Shown here: positions 32,766-40,624 of the stretch, piece by piece
Layout: each line of letters begins with the position of its first letter
Position numbering within the stretch: position 1 is the first letter of the stretch
From: JAIBJN01 sp963838795
GTDB lineage: Bacteria; Actinomycetota; Thermoleophilia; Gaiellales; Gaiellaceae
DNA: 64,000 bases
NCBI GenBank assembly: GCA_963838795.1
Contig: CAWISL010000011.1
Span: 62,001-126,000, forward strand
Reading direction: 5' to 3'
Position numbers and translations under genes: made by a program
Notes under the pieces: model-generated
The model's database searches: none
Seen by the model: only the letters and a program-made list of their open reading frames with translations
Told to the model about the DNA's origin: nothing

Positions 32766-33199
32766 TAGCGGTCGCCGACCTCCCAGCGGGCCGTCAGCTG
32801 GTAGATGATGATCACGTCGAGGGTGATGATGAGGACCGACCAGAGCGGGTGGATCGGTATCCAGGCGATCTGCCCGAACGCGTTCACCATCACGAAGAGG
32901 ATCGCCGCCCAGCGCGCCCATCCCCGGCCGGCGAAGAGGCCCAGGGCGGTGCAGACCAGCACGATGCCGAGGAGCAGGTGGATCCAGCCCCAGGCCGTCA
33001 AGTCCCAGACGATCACGCCCTGCCCGCCGACCGTGAGGGCCTTGTCGTCGAACAGCGCCGTCAGGCCCCAGATGATGTTGAAGACCCCGACCATGAAGAG
33101 CAGGATCCCGGCGAAGAACGCCCAGCCGCTCCCCCCGGTCCTGCCGATTCCTCCGGTGTCCATCTGCGTGCGCGTTGCCTGTGTGCGTGGATCCGTCAC
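32762..33199 (-). CDS. DUF7144-like four-helix membrane protein
   Basis: 145 residues with four membrane helices: FFAGILLFMVGVFNIIWGLTALF, WIHLLLGIVLVCTALGLFAG, WARWAAILFVMVNAFGQIAWIP and WSVLIITLDVIIIYQLTAR. The pattern GVFNIIWGLTAL...WGWIHLLLG is common in actinobacterial DUF7144-type proteins. No function is known. Its 5' end overlaps the region before the glycosyltransferase on the other strand. Confidence 0.75.
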   Translation of the reverse strand: MTDPRTQATRTQMDTGGIGRTGGSGWAFFAGILLFMVGVFNIIWGLTALFDDKALTVGGQGVIVWDLTAWGWIHLLLGIVLVCTALGLFAGRGWARWAAILFVMVNAFGQIAWIPIHPLWSVLIITLDVIIIYQLTARWEVGDRY

Positions 33200-33999
33200 G
33201 CCGTTCTCCTTTCGGTGCGCCTACAGGCCGGGATTGTGGCAAGGGTCGCGGACGGGCGGTTAGGCTCACGCCGTGGCTGAAGGGCTCGGACACGGTCGTC
33301 TTCATTCCCGCCTGGAACGAGGAGAAGAACCTGCCGTCCGTGCTGGACGAGGTCGCGCAGCAGCTTCCGGGGGCCGACCTGCTCGTCGTCGACGACGGCT
33401 CCACGGACGCGACTGCACGGGTTGCGCGCGAGCACGGAGCGGAGGTGGTCAGCTTCGGGGAGAACCGCGGCCTCCCATACGGGGTGGCGGCGGGCTACGC
33501 CTACGCCGCCGAGCACGGCTACGCGTTCTGCGGGCGCGTGGACGCGGACGGCCAGCATCCAGTCGTTGAGCTGGCCCGACTGCTCGAGCGCGTCCGCTCG
33601 GGCGAGTGCGACGTCGCAGTCGGCTCGCGCTTCGTCTCCGGCGACGGCTACGAGCCGGGCCGCTACCAGCCGAGCCCGGCGCGCATCGTGGGCACGTCGC
33701 TCCTGCGGAAGGGCATGGGCCACGCCCTCGGCCGCCCGTTCGCGGACGCGACCAGCGGCATGTACGCCGTCAACGCCAAGGCGACGCCGATCCTCGCCGA
33801 GCGCTACGCAACAGGCGCCCCAGAGGTGGAGGGGCTCTTGCGCCTGCGCGACGCAGGTCTCGTCGTCGAGGAGATCCCGGTGAACATGCGCCAGCGCGCG
33901 AGCGGCGAGTCGAAGCTTGCCGGGAAGAAGGCGCTCCTCCTCGTCCTGACCGTGATCGGGACGCTCTTCGCGTACCGGCGCGTCCGCCGGCGCTCGTAG
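33187..33999 (+). CDS. Family 2 glycosyltransferase (DPM1-like)
   Basis: A GT-A fold transferase: TVVFIPAWNEEKNLPSVLDEVAQQL, DLLVVDDGSTDATA, and the nucleotide/metal motif DAD in CGRVDADGQHP. The C-terminus is hydrophobic with a basic tail. It is most like polyprenyl-phosphate mannosyl/glucosyl transferases. The start is unresolved: no ATG, GTG or TTG exists between GTG 33187 and the conserved core (~33286), and the residues between look non-native. CTG 33277, ten bases after TAGGCT (33261-33266), would give a normal-length protein. It ends just before a PadR gene. Confidence 0.75.
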   Translation: MDPSRRSPFGAPTGRDCGKGRGRAVRLTPWLKGSDTVVFIPAWNEEKNLPSVLDEVAQQLPGADLLVVDDGSTDATARVAREHGAEVVSFGENRGLPYGVAAGYAYAAEHGYAFCGRVDADGQHPVVELARLLERVRSGECDVAVGSRFVSGDGYEPGRYQPSPARIVGTSLLRKGMGHALGRPFADATSGMYAVNAKATPILAERYATGAPEVEGLLRLRDAGLVVEEIPVNMRQRASGESKLAGKKALLLVLTVIGTLFAYRRVRRRS

Positions 34000-34038
34000 C
34001 CGCCCATGCCCGCGAAACCTGTGGGCTGATAGAGTCTT

Positions 34039-34046
34039 ACATATGT
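34039..34046. promoter_or_regulatory. Possible PadR operator
   Basis: ACATATGT, an 8-bp perfect palindrome in an AT-rich patch (34035-34052, unusual in this genome), 22 bp before the PadR start. PadR repressors commonly bind ATGT/ACAT dyads upstream of their own gene. Confidence 0.4.
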
Positions 34047-34068
34047 CTTTCACAGGTAGGTCGGGACC

Positions 34069-34464
34069 GTGAGGCGCGGAACGCGCAGCGTCCGCTGCCG
34101 ATCGTCGACGCGGCCGGGCCAGTGGGCGGTTCGGGCGCGGGTCGAGCGCTTCGTCGAGCCGGCGATCCTGCTCCTCCTGCGCGAGCGCCCGATGCACGGC
34201 TACGAGCTGATCGAACGCCTCCCCGAGGTGGCGGGTGACGAGGCCCGGGTCGACGTCGGCAATCTCTACCGGCTCATGCGTGCCCTCGAGTCCGAGGGCA
34301 TCGTGACGTCCGAATGGAGCGCCGACCCACCCGGGCCGGCGAGGCGCACGTACGAGCTGACCGAAGCAGGAAGCCTGCTGCTCGACCGCTGGGCCGAGGC
34401 GCTGGGAGCGGCCCGGACGGTCCTGGGGAGCTTTCTCGACCGCTACGAGCTCGAAGGGAGGTGA
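34069..34464 (+). CDS. PadR-family transcriptional regulator
   Basis: A 131-residue winged-helix protein. The core is PAILLLLRERPMHGYELIERLPEV, then VDVGNLYRLMRALESEGIVTSEW and RRTYELTEAGSLLLDRWAEAL, followed by a C-terminal dimerization helix. The first ~30 residues are Arg-rich and may not be translated; an alternative start lies further in. It is co-transcribed with a 62-residue gene three bases downstream. The inducer is unknown. Confidence 0.88.
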   Translation: MRRGTRSVRCRSSTRPGQWAVRARVERFVEPAILLLLRERPMHGYELIERLPEVAGDEARVDVGNLYRLMRALESEGIVTSEWSADPPGPARRTYELTEAGSLLLDRWAEALGAARTVLGSFLDRYELEGR

Positions 34465-34467
34465 ACG

Positions 34468-34656
34468 ATGCACGGACGCAGACACCACGGTGGCTGGCGC
34501 CGGGGCCCCGGGTTCAGGCGCAAGCGCTTTCCGAGCCGTGAGGAGTGGCTCCAGACGCTCGAGGAGTATCAGCGAGACCTGGAGCAGGAGGTCGCCGATG
34601 TGGCCGACCTCATCCGGCACCTGAAGGACCAGCCTTCCGACACGGCGACGGCGTAG
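34468..34656 (+). CDS. Small basic/coiled-coil protein downstream of padR
   Basis: 62 residues: a His/Arg/Gly-rich N-terminus (HGRRHHGGWRRGPGFRR) and an acidic helix (SREEWLQTLEEYQRDLEQEVADVADLIRHLKD) predicted to form a coiled coil. GGGAGGTGA precedes the ATG. Small proteins of this shape follow padR-like genes in other bacteria. The His-rich start could bind metal; no function is known. Confidence 0.7.
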   Translation: MHGRRHHGGWRRGPGFRRKRFPSREEWLQTLEEYQRDLEQEVADVADLIRHLKDQPSDTATA

Positions 34657-34713
34657 GGCCGACGCGGGCTGCCGTCCATCCGGGCGTCGCCTCCTGACGC
34701 TACGATGCGAGCC

Positions 34714-35397
34714 GTGAGTTGGGGACTGTACTTCGCGTTCCTCATACCGCCGCTGCTCATCGGCTTGGGTGTGCAGTGGTGGCTGAAGAAGACGTTCGCC
34801 GAGCAGGCGCGCGTCGCCGTGTCGCACGGCATGACCGGAGCTCAGGTGGCGCGCGCGGTTCTCGACGCCAACGGCCTGCATGAGGTTCCCGTGCACGTCT
34901 CTCCGGGCGGCCCCCTCTCGGATCACTACGACCCGCGCAAGCGCTCCGTCCACCTCTCGCATCCGGTCTTCGACGAGGTCTCGATCAGTGCCACGGCGGT
35001 CGGGGCCCACGAGGTCGGGCATGCGATCCAGCACAAGGAGGCGTACTCGTTCTTCCGCTTCCGCTCGGCTCTGTTTCCGGCCGTCGCGTTCTCCTCGAGC
35101 ATCTGGATCTGGCTGCTGCTGATCGGGTTCCTCCTGCAGGTCACGGGCCTCTTTCTCCTCGCCATCGTGCTCTATTCCGTTGTCGTGCTCTTCCAGCTCG
35201 TGACGCTGCCGGTCGAGTTCGACGCGTCGAGGCGCGCCGCCGTGCAGCTCTCGAACCTCGGGTTGACCGCGACTCAGGAGACCGCCGGCGTCAAGAAGGT
35301 GCTGAACGCGGCCGCGCTCACCTATGTGGCCGGCGCGCTGGCCGCTCTCACGCAGCTCCTGTACTTCGTTCTGCTCTACCTGGGCAACCGCGACTAG
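34714..35397 (+). CDS. YugP-type zinc metallopeptidase (membrane)
   Basis: 227 residues. A membrane helix at ~3-24 is followed by a cytoplasmic or extracytoplasmic loop with the zinc motif H99-E100-x2-H103 (GAHEVGHAIQH) and a preceding YDPRKRSVHLSHPVFDEVSISATAVG. Three further helices follow (SSIWIWLLLIGFLL, LFLLAIVLYSVVVLFQL and the C-terminal one), with LPVEFDASRRA in between. This is the Zn_peptidase_2 family; its substrate is unknown. GTG 34714 lies seven bases after TACGAT (a possible -10); ATG 34705 is the alternative. Confidence 0.85.
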   Translation: MSWGLYFAFLIPPLLIGLGVQWWLKKTFAEQARVAVSHGMTGAQVARAVLDANGLHEVPVHVSPGGPLSDHYDPRKRSVHLSHPVFDEVSISATAVGAHEVGHAIQHKEAYSFFRFRSALFPAVAFSSSIWIWLLLIGFLLQVTGLFLLAIVLYSVVVLFQLVTLPVEFDASRRAAVQLSNLGLTATQETAGVKKVLNAAALTYVAGALAALTQLLYFVLLYLGNRD

Positions 35398-35519
35398 CCG
35401 CTCGCGGTTCGGCTCACGGGGCGATTGGCGCGGAGTGCTCTGGGCCCCGGGCTTGTGTAGTCCGTCCAACGATGCGGCCCAGGGGTTACGCCAATCTCTC
35501 CAGGTACGATCGGGCGCGC

Positions 35520-36902
35520 ATGTTCTTCCGGCAGGTGCTGCACGAGGATCTGGGCTGTGCCTCGTACGTCGTGGCCGACGGCGGCGACGCAGCCGTGATC
35601 GACCCGAAGTGGGACGTCGACGACTACCTCCGGCTCGCCGAGGAGCACAGCTTCGTGATCGCACACGTCCTCGAGACGCACAACCACGCCGACCACGTCT
35701 CCGGCAAGGGAAGGCTGGCGAAGGCGACGGGCGCGACCATCCACGTCCCCGCGGCCGCCGACGTCGAGTTCCCGCACGATCCGTTGGCCGACGGCGACCG
35801 GGTCGGCGTCGGCGACGTCTCGATCACCGCTCTCGCCACCCCCGGGCACCGACCCGAGCACACTGCCTACCTCGTCGCGGACGAGAGTCGGGGGGAGGAC
35901 CCGTGGCTTGTCGTCACGGGAGACTCGCTCTTCGTCGGCGACGTTGCCCGACCTGACCTCGCCCTCGACAAGGAGGAGGGCGCGCGGGGCCTGTACGGGT
36001 CGCTGAAACGCCTGCTGGCGCTCGGCGACTTCGCCGAGGTGTGGCCCGGGCACATCGGCGGCTCCCTCTGCGGCGGCGCGGGGATGAGCGAGAAGCCAGG
36101 CACGACGATCGGCTTCGAGCGGAGGTTCAACCGGCTCCTGGCGAGCGAAGACGAGGAGGCCTTCGTCCGCGCGCTGACCGGGAGCCTCGCGCCCCAGCCG
36201 CCCAACTTTCAGCGCATCGTCGCCCTCAACCGCGGCCCGCTCCTCACGGACGCGGCGCGGGTCGACGCGCTGCAGCCGGCGGCAGTCCACGCACTGCTCG
36301 AGTCCGGCGCCACCCTCCTCGACGGGCGGGACACGCGAGCCTACGACGCTGCGCACGTTCCCGGCTCCATTAACGTCACCATGGTGCGCGCGGCCGTCGG
36401 GACGCGGGCCGCCTGGGTCGTCGACCCGGAGAGCGAGGTCGTCGTGACGGCCGAGACGGACGAGGAGGCGCGCCGGCTCGCGCTGCTGCTCGAGGCCGTC
36501 GGCTTCCGGCGGATCGCCGGGCTCCTGGCGGGCGGAGCACCCGCCTGGCGGGACGCCGCGCTTCCGCTCGAGTCCACCGCCGCGATCGACGTTCCGGAGT
36601 TGGCGATGCGGCTGCGCCGCGGCGAGGTGCGCCTCCTCGACGTCAGGGATCCGAACGAGTGGGAGGAAGGCCACGTGGAAGGCTCGCGTCACCTCCCCTA
36701 CTACGACCTGGGGAGGGGCGTGCCGGACGACCTGCGAAACGGCGGCAAGCCGCTTGCGGTCGCCTGCTCGGTCGGGAACCGAAGCTCGATCGCGGTCTCG
36801 CTCCTGCGCCGCGCCGGGGTCGACGACGTCATCCACGTGGTCGACGGCGGGGTCGCCGAGCTCGCCGGCGAGGGCATCGAGCTCGTGCGGCCGAACGGCT
36901 GA
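35520..36902 (+). CDS. Persulfide dioxygenase-like hydrolase fused to two rhodanese domains
   Basis: 460 residues. The N-terminal metallo-beta-lactamase domain is of the ETHE1 persulfide-dioxygenase type: MFFRQVLHEDLGCASYVVAD, H54-x-H56-x-D58-H59 (ETHNHADHVSG), TPGHRPEHTAYLV and GDSLFVGDVARPDL. A middle rhodanese (~265-350) has lost its catalytic Cys (VVTAETDEEA at the loop). The C-terminal rhodanese has an active loop at C416 (ACSVGNRSS). It probably handles glutathione- or mycothiol-like persulfides and sulfur transfer. I chose ATG 35520 because the family starts MFFRQ and TACGAT lies nine bases upstream; the in-frame 35472 ATG is the alternative. Confidence 0.88.
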   Translation: MFFRQVLHEDLGCASYVVADGGDAAVIDPKWDVDDYLRLAEEHSFVIAHVLETHNHADHVSGKGRLAKATGATIHVPAAADVEFPHDPLADGDRVGVGDVSITALATPGHRPEHTAYLVADESRGEDPWLVVTGDSLFVGDVARPDLALDKEEGARGLYGSLKRLLALGDFAEVWPGHIGGSLCGGAGMSEKPGTTIGFERRFNRLLASEDEEAFVRALTGSLAPQPPNFQRIVALNRGPLLTDAARVDALQPAAVHALLESGATLLDGRDTRAYDAAHVPGSINVTMVRAAVGTRAAWVVDPESEVVVTAETDEEARRLALLLEAVGFRRIAGLLAGGAPAWRDAALPLESTAAIDVPELAMRLRRGEVRLLDVRDPNEWEEGHVEGSRHLPYYDLGRGVPDDLRNGGKPLAVACSVGNRSSIAVSLLRRAGVDDVIHVVDGGVAELAGEGIELVRPNG

Positions 36903-36937
36903 GGAAAACCGCTCTCTTGCTACACTCCGCCGCGCAG

Positions 36938-37011
36938 GGCGGCGTAGCTCAGCTGGTTAGAGCAGCGGAATCATAATCCGTGTGTCGTAGGTTCGAGTCC
37001 TACCGCCGCTA
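36938..37011 (+). tRNA. tRNA-Met (anticodon CAT)
   Basis: A cloverleaf can be drawn: acceptor GGCGGCG with CGCCGCT, D-arm GCTC/GAGC, anticodon stem GCGGA/TCCGT with loop ATCATAA (anticodon CAT at 36972-36974), and T-arm GTAGG-TTCGAGT-CCTAC. The discriminator is A. The 3' CCA is not encoded (CCT follows). G1-T72 is a wobble pair. An elongator Met or an Ile2-type tRNA are both possible by anticodon. It sits directly before rpmG-secE-nusG, a classical place for a tRNA. TACACT at 36921-36926 may be the -10. Confidence 0.93.
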
Positions 37012-37043
37012 CCTGGAGACCCCTCTCACGAAGGCAAAGGACG

Positions 37044-37205
37044 ATGGCAACCGGAGTACGAGTCGCGATCACGCTTGCGTGCACTGAGTGCAAGCGTCGC
37101 AACTACCAATCGCAGAAGTCGAAGCGGAACACGCCGGACCGCTTCGAGGCGAAGAAGTACTGCCGCTGGTGCGGTCGTCATACCCTTCACCGGGAGACCA
37201 GGTAG
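37044..37205 (+). CDS. rpmG: 50S ribosomal protein L33
   Basis: A 53-residue L33 of the zinc-binding type: ATGVRVAITLACTECKRRNY and a second pair CRWC near the end, which together form the four-Cys ribbon. AAGGACG lies just before the ATG. It is too short for many ORF scans but clear by sequence and by position before secE. Confidence 0.93.
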   Translation: MATGVRVAITLACTECKRRNYQSQKSKRNTPDRFEAKKYCRWCGRHTLHRETR

Positions 37206-37215
37206 GGGCACCAGC

Positions 37216-37542
37216 TTGGCTCGTCCGTCCCGCACCCGCCGGAAGCGCAGCGACTTCCAGGCTCCGGCCCAGCCGGAGCGCTCGCGCGCACGCCAGCGTC
37301 AGGTCAAGCCCGCCGGCCAGCCGAAGAGCCAGACCGGCCAGAAGCGCGAGAAGCGCGGCGGGCTGCGCGCCTTCATCGGCGAGTGTTGGGCCGAGCTCCG
37401 CAAGGTCGACTGGCCCGGCCGCCAGCAGCTGATCTCCGCGACGATCGTCGTCATCATCGCGGTGGCGATCACGGGCGCCTACCTGTTCGTGGCCGACTGG
37501 GTCTTCCAGCGGTTCGTCCGCGACGTCCTCCTCAACTTGTAA
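37216..37542 (+). CDS. secE: Preprotein translocase subunit SecE
   Basis: 108 residues from TTG 37216 (AGGGG upstream). A ~45-residue Arg/Gln-rich tail precedes the conserved part: FIGECWAELRKVDWPGRQQLISATIVVIIAVAITGAYLFVADWVFQRFV, with the amphipathic helix and one membrane helix. It clamps the SecYEG channel. In-frame codons upstream of rpmG's end would overlap rpmG and are rejected. Confidence 0.93.
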   Translation: MARPSRTRRKRSDFQAPAQPERSRARQRQVKPAGQPKSQTGQKREKRGGLRAFIGECWAELRKVDWPGRQQLISATIVVIIAVAITGAYLFVADWVFQRFVRDVLLNL

Positions 37543-37547
37543 CTGCA

Positions 37548-38078
37548 ATGTTCCGCTGGTACGTCGTCAACACCTACTCGGGCCACGAGAACAAGGTCAA
37601 GGCCAATCTCGAGCACCGCATCGACTCGATGGGGCAGACTGCTCGCTTCCGCCGCGTCGTGGTTCCCACGGAGCAGGTGGTGGAGACGAAGGACGGCCAG
37701 AAGGTGCAGACCGAGAAGCGCGTCCTGCCCGGCTACGTTCTCGTGAACATGGATCTGAACGACGAGGCCTGGACGGTCGTGAAGAACACGCCCGGCGTCA
37801 CCGGCTTCGTCGGCTCGGGCACGAAGCCCGTGCCGCTCTCCCAGCCTGAGGTCGACCGCATCCTCCACACCGCCTCGTCGGCGGCCGAGCGTCCGCGGAC
37901 GGCCGTCGAGTTCGGGCTGGGCGAGACCGTGAAGATCACCTCGGGGTCGCTGTCCGACTTCGACGGCGAGGTGATCGACGTCAACTCCGACCAGCAGAAG
38001 CTCAAGGTGCTCGTGAACATCTTCGAGCGCCAGACCCCGGTCGAGGTGAGCTTCGACCAAGTCAAGAAGATGGATTAG
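37548..38078 (+). CDS. nusG: Transcription termination/antitermination factor NusG
   Basis: 176 residues. The NGN domain is FRWYVVNTYSGHENKVKANLEHRI...VPTEQVVETKDGQKVQTEKRVLPGYVLVNM, and the KOW domain is GETVKITSGSLSDFDGEVIDVNSDQQKLKVLVNIFERQTPVEVSFDQV. It is shorter than the long actinobacterial NusG with an acidic N-terminal extension. It starts five bases after secE. Confidence 0.95.
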   Translation: MFRWYVVNTYSGHENKVKANLEHRIDSMGQTARFRRVVVPTEQVVETKDGQKVQTEKRVLPGYVLVNMDLNDEAWTVVKNTPGVTGFVGSGTKPVPLSQPEVDRILHTASSAAERPRTAVEFGLGETVKITSGSLSDFDGEVIDVNSDQQKLKVLVNIFERQTPVEVSFDQVKKMD

Positions 38079-38084
38079 GAACCT

Positions 38085-38510
38085 ATGGCGAAGAAAGTCC
38101 TCACCCTCATCAAGCTCCAGATCCCGGGCGGCCAGGCCAACCCGGCGCCTCCGGTCGGGCCGGCGCTCGGCCAGCACGGGGTGAACATCATGGAGTTCTG
38201 CAAGGCCTTCAACGCGCAGACGCAACAGGAGAACGGCCGCATCACGCCGGTCGAGATCACGGTCTTCGAGGACCGGTCCTTCACCTTCATCACGAAGACG
38301 CCGCCCGCCGCGGTTCTGATCAAGGAGGCGCTCCGGATCGACAAGGGCTCCGCCGAGCCCAACCGCGACAAGGTAGGGACGATCTCCTCGGCCCAGGTGC
38401 GCCAGATCGCCGAGACGAAGCTCGTCGACCTGAACGCCCGCGACGTCGAGCAGGCGATGCGGATCATCGAGGGCACGGCGCGCTCGATGGGCGTGGAGGT
38501 TGCGCGCTGA
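38085..38510 (+). CDS. rplK: 50S ribosomal protein L11
   Basis: 141 residues, full length. TLIKLQIPGGQANPAPPVGPALGQHGVNIMEFCKAFNAQTQ is the N-terminal domain; the rRNA-binding domain ends GTARSMGVEV. It is part of the GTPase-associated centre with L10 and L7/L12. Its stop overlaps the rplA start by one base. Confidence 0.97.
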   Translation: MAKKVLTLIKLQIPGGQANPAPPVGPALGQHGVNIMEFCKAFNAQTQQENGRITPVEITVFEDRSFTFITKTPPAAVLIKEALRIDKGSAEPNRDKVGTISSAQVRQIAETKLVDLNARDVEQAMRIIEGTARSMGVEVAR

Positions 38511-39241
38511 TGGCCCGGCACGGCAAGCGCTACGCGGAGGCGCGCGAGAAGATCGACCGCGAGCACGCGTACACGCCGCTCGAGGCGGTCCGGCTCGTCC
38601 GGGAGGCTCCGGCCGCCAAGTTCGACGAGGCCGTCGAGGCTCACTTCAACCTCGGGCTCAACGTCCGCCACGCGGATCAGCAGCTGCGCGGGACGCTAAT
38701 GCTTCCGCACGGCACCGGCAAGGACGTCCGCATCGCGGTCTTCGCCGAAGGCGAGAAGGCCCGTGAGGCCGAGGAGGCCGGCGCCGACGTCGTCGGCTCC
38801 GGGGACCTTGCCGCTCGGATCGAGGAGGGCTTCGACGACTTCGACGTCGCCGTCGCGACCCCGGACATGATGGGCACGGTCGGGAAGCTTGGCCGCATCC
38901 TCGGCCCGCGCGGGAAGATGCCGAATCCGAAGACCGGCACGGTCACGTTCGACGTCGGCAAGGCCGTCCGCGAGGCCAAGGCCGGAAAGCTCGAGTACCG
39001 CACCGACCGCGGCGCCAACGTGCACCTCGTCATCGGGCGCAAGAGCTTCGACGAGCGCACGCTGCTCGAGAACTATGCAACCGTCGTCGAGGAGATCGTC
39101 CGGGCGAAGCCGGCCGCCGCCAAGGGCCGCTACATCCGCTCGATCACGCTCACGAGCTCCATGGGCCCCGGCGTCCACGTGGATCCTGGGAAGACCCGGG
39201 AGATCGCGGCGGAGCTCGAGGAGGAGCAGGTCTCCGCGTAG
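38510..39241 (+). CDS. rplA: 50S ribosomal protein L1
   Basis: 243 residues. Typical blocks are GKRYAEAREKIDREHAYTPLEAVRLV, LPHGTGKDVRIAVFAEG, GKLGRILGPRGKMPNPKTGTVT and the C-terminal ITLTSSMGPGVHVD. It binds 23S rRNA at the L1 stalk and often represses its own rplKA mRNA. It follows rplK without a gap. Confidence 0.97.
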   Translation: MARHGKRYAEAREKIDREHAYTPLEAVRLVREAPAAKFDEAVEAHFNLGLNVRHADQQLRGTLMLPHGTGKDVRIAVFAEGEKAREAEEAGADVVGSGDLAARIEEGFDDFDVAVATPDMMGTVGKLGRILGPRGKMPNPKTGTVTFDVGKAVREAKAGKLEYRTDRGANVHLVIGRKSFDERTLLENYATVVEEIVRAKPAAAKGRYIRSITLTSSMGPGVHVDPGKTREIAAELEEEQVSA

Positions 39242-39246
39242 GTTTC

Positions 39247-39375
39247 GTCAACACGCCCGTCGCCAAAGACAGCCGGCAGCCCTTCGGGGCGTAAGACCTG
39301 CCGAGGCGGCCCGAGCGAGACGATTCGCCTCTGCTCGTGCCCGCCCGGAAGGCGGGCACGAATTGTTCGAGGAGG
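39247..39375 (+). ncRNA. Ribosomal L10 leader (rplJL autoregulatory RNA)
   Basis: The 141-bp rplA-rplJ spacer has the L10-leader hallmarks: AAAGACAGCCGGCAG (39265-39279), a CCCTTCGGGG tetraloop stem, then GTAAGACCTGCCGAGG (39291-39306), which form the kink-turn site bound by L10(L12)4. An 11-bp perfect hairpin with loop CGGAA follows at 39335-39361, then GGAGGTGATTCG before the start codon. L10 binding would control rplJL expression. Confidence 0.85.
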
Positions 39376-39382
39376 TGATTCG

Positions 39383-40033
39383 ATGCTGAGAAAGGACAAG
39401 GAGCAGGTCGTCACGGACCTGGCCGAGAGGCTGCGCGCCTCGGACACGCTCATCCTGGCCGACTACCGCGGCCTGTCGGTGAGCGAGCTGGACGACGTGC
39501 GCACGAAGATCCTCGAGCACGGGGCACGCTTCACCGTCGTCAAGAACACGCTGACGAAGCGGGCCGCCGAGGAGGCAGGCCTGGGGACGCTGACCGCGCT
39601 CCTCGACGGGCCGACGGCGATCGCGTTCGTCGGCGACGGCGACATGGTCGGCGTGGCGAAGGCGCTCAACGAGACAGCGAAGCGGACGAAGATCCTCTCG
39701 ATCAAGGGCGGGATCCTGCAGGGCGCGCCCATGGAAGCCGCCCAGGTCGTGGAGCTGGCCTCGCTGCCGCCCGTCGACGTGCTCAGGGGCCAGGTGCTCG
39801 GGGCCATCGTGGGCCCACTGACGTCGATCGTCGGGCTCTTTGCCGCCCCGATCCAGGACTTCGTCGGCCTCATCGACGCGCGCGTCGACCAGCTCGGCGA
39901 GCCCGAAGCGGCACCCGCCGAGGTCGAGGAGGCCAAGGAAGAAGCTCCTGAGGAGGCGCCCCCGGAGGCCTCGACAGAAACAACTGAAGACACGGCTGAC
40001 GAAGCAGCCGACCAGACCACAGAGGAGGAATAG
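39383..40033 (+). CDS. rplJ: 50S ribosomal protein L10
   Basis: 216 residues. LRKDKEQVVTDLAERLRASDTLILADYRGLSVSELDDVRTKI is the rRNA-binding part. The C-terminus is long and acidic (PEAAPAEVEEAKEEAPEEAPPEA...), longer than the ~165-residue E. coli protein, and carries the L7/L12 anchoring helix before it. A strong GGAGGTGATTCG ribosome site. It is regulated by the leader upstream. Confidence 0.96.
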   Translation: MLRKDKEQVVTDLAERLRASDTLILADYRGLSVSELDDVRTKILEHGARFTVVKNTLTKRAAEEAGLGTLTALLDGPTAIAFVGDGDMVGVAKALNETAKRTKILSIKGGILQGAPMEAAQVVELASLPPVDVLRGQVLGAIVGPLTSIVGLFAAPIQDFVGLIDARVDQLGEPEAAPAEVEEAKEEAPEEAPPEASTETTEDTADEAADQTTEEE

Positions 40034-40035
40034 CA

Positions 40036-40428
40036 ATGGCTGCTACCGCAGTCGACAAGGTGTTCGACGAGCTTGGAAAGATGACCGTCCTCGACCTCGT
40101 CGAGCTGAAGAAGAAGATCGAGGAGGAGTGGGGCGTCACCGCCGCTGCTCCGGTCACGGTCGCCGCTCCCGGAGCCGCACCGGCCGCCGCCGGCGACGGC
40201 GCAGGCGCCGAGGAGAAGACCGAGTTCGACGTCGTCCTCACCGGCGCCGGCGACAAGAAGATCCAGGTGATCAAGGTCGTCCGCGCCATCACGGGCCTCG
40301 GCCTCAAGGAGGCCAAGGATCTCGTCGACGGGGCCCCGAACCCCGTCAAGGAGGGCGTCGCCCAGGAGGAGGCCGACTCGATCAAGGCGCAGCTCGAAGA
40401 GGCAGGCGCCAGCGTCGAGGTCAAGTAG
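40036..40428 (+). CDS. rplL: 50S ribosomal protein L7/L12
   Basis: 130 residues. The N-terminal dimerization part is VDKVFDELGKMTVLDLVELKKKIEEEWGV, followed by an Ala/Pro hinge and the factor-binding domain EKTEFDVVLTGAGDKKIQVIKVVRAITGLGLKEAKDLVDGAPNPVKEG. It starts two bases after rplJ and is closed by the terminator at 40446. Confidence 0.97.
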   Translation: MAATAVDKVFDELGKMTVLDLVELKKKIEEEWGVTAAAPVTVAAPGAAPAAAGDGAGAEEKTEFDVVLTGAGDKKIQVIKVVRAITGLGLKEAKDLVDGAPNPVKEGVAQEEADSIKAQLEEAGASVEVK

Positions 40429-40445
40429 CAGATCGTTCCGGAGTA

Positions 40446-40482
40446 CGCGAAGGGCCGGGCAAAACCCGGCCCTTCGCGTTTC
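40446..40482 (+). terminator. Rho-independent terminator after rplL
   Basis: A perfect 14-bp stem (40446-40459 with 40465-40478), loop CAAAA, followed by TTT. It lies 17 bp after the rplL stop. Confidence 0.88.
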
Positions 40483-40565
40483 CCCAGGATCCCCAGGCCG
40501 TTTCGGCCAGGGCCGCCGTCGCCAAGCCGGCTCGCCAGGCCGCTCGGGACGGCTGTGGAGATGTG

Positions 40566-40593
40566 GAAGAGGCCCGCAGGAGCGGGCCTCTTC
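40566..40593 (-). terminator. Hairpin terminator after the exported-protein gene
   Basis: A perfect 12-bp stem (40566-40577 with 40582-40593) with loop AGGA, 31 bp beyond the stop of the minus-strand gene. The T-tract is poor, as in several other hairpins of this genome. Confidence 0.6.
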
Positions 40594-40624
40594 GCGGAGG
40601 GGAGGGGTCGTGCGCCGCGGGCCG

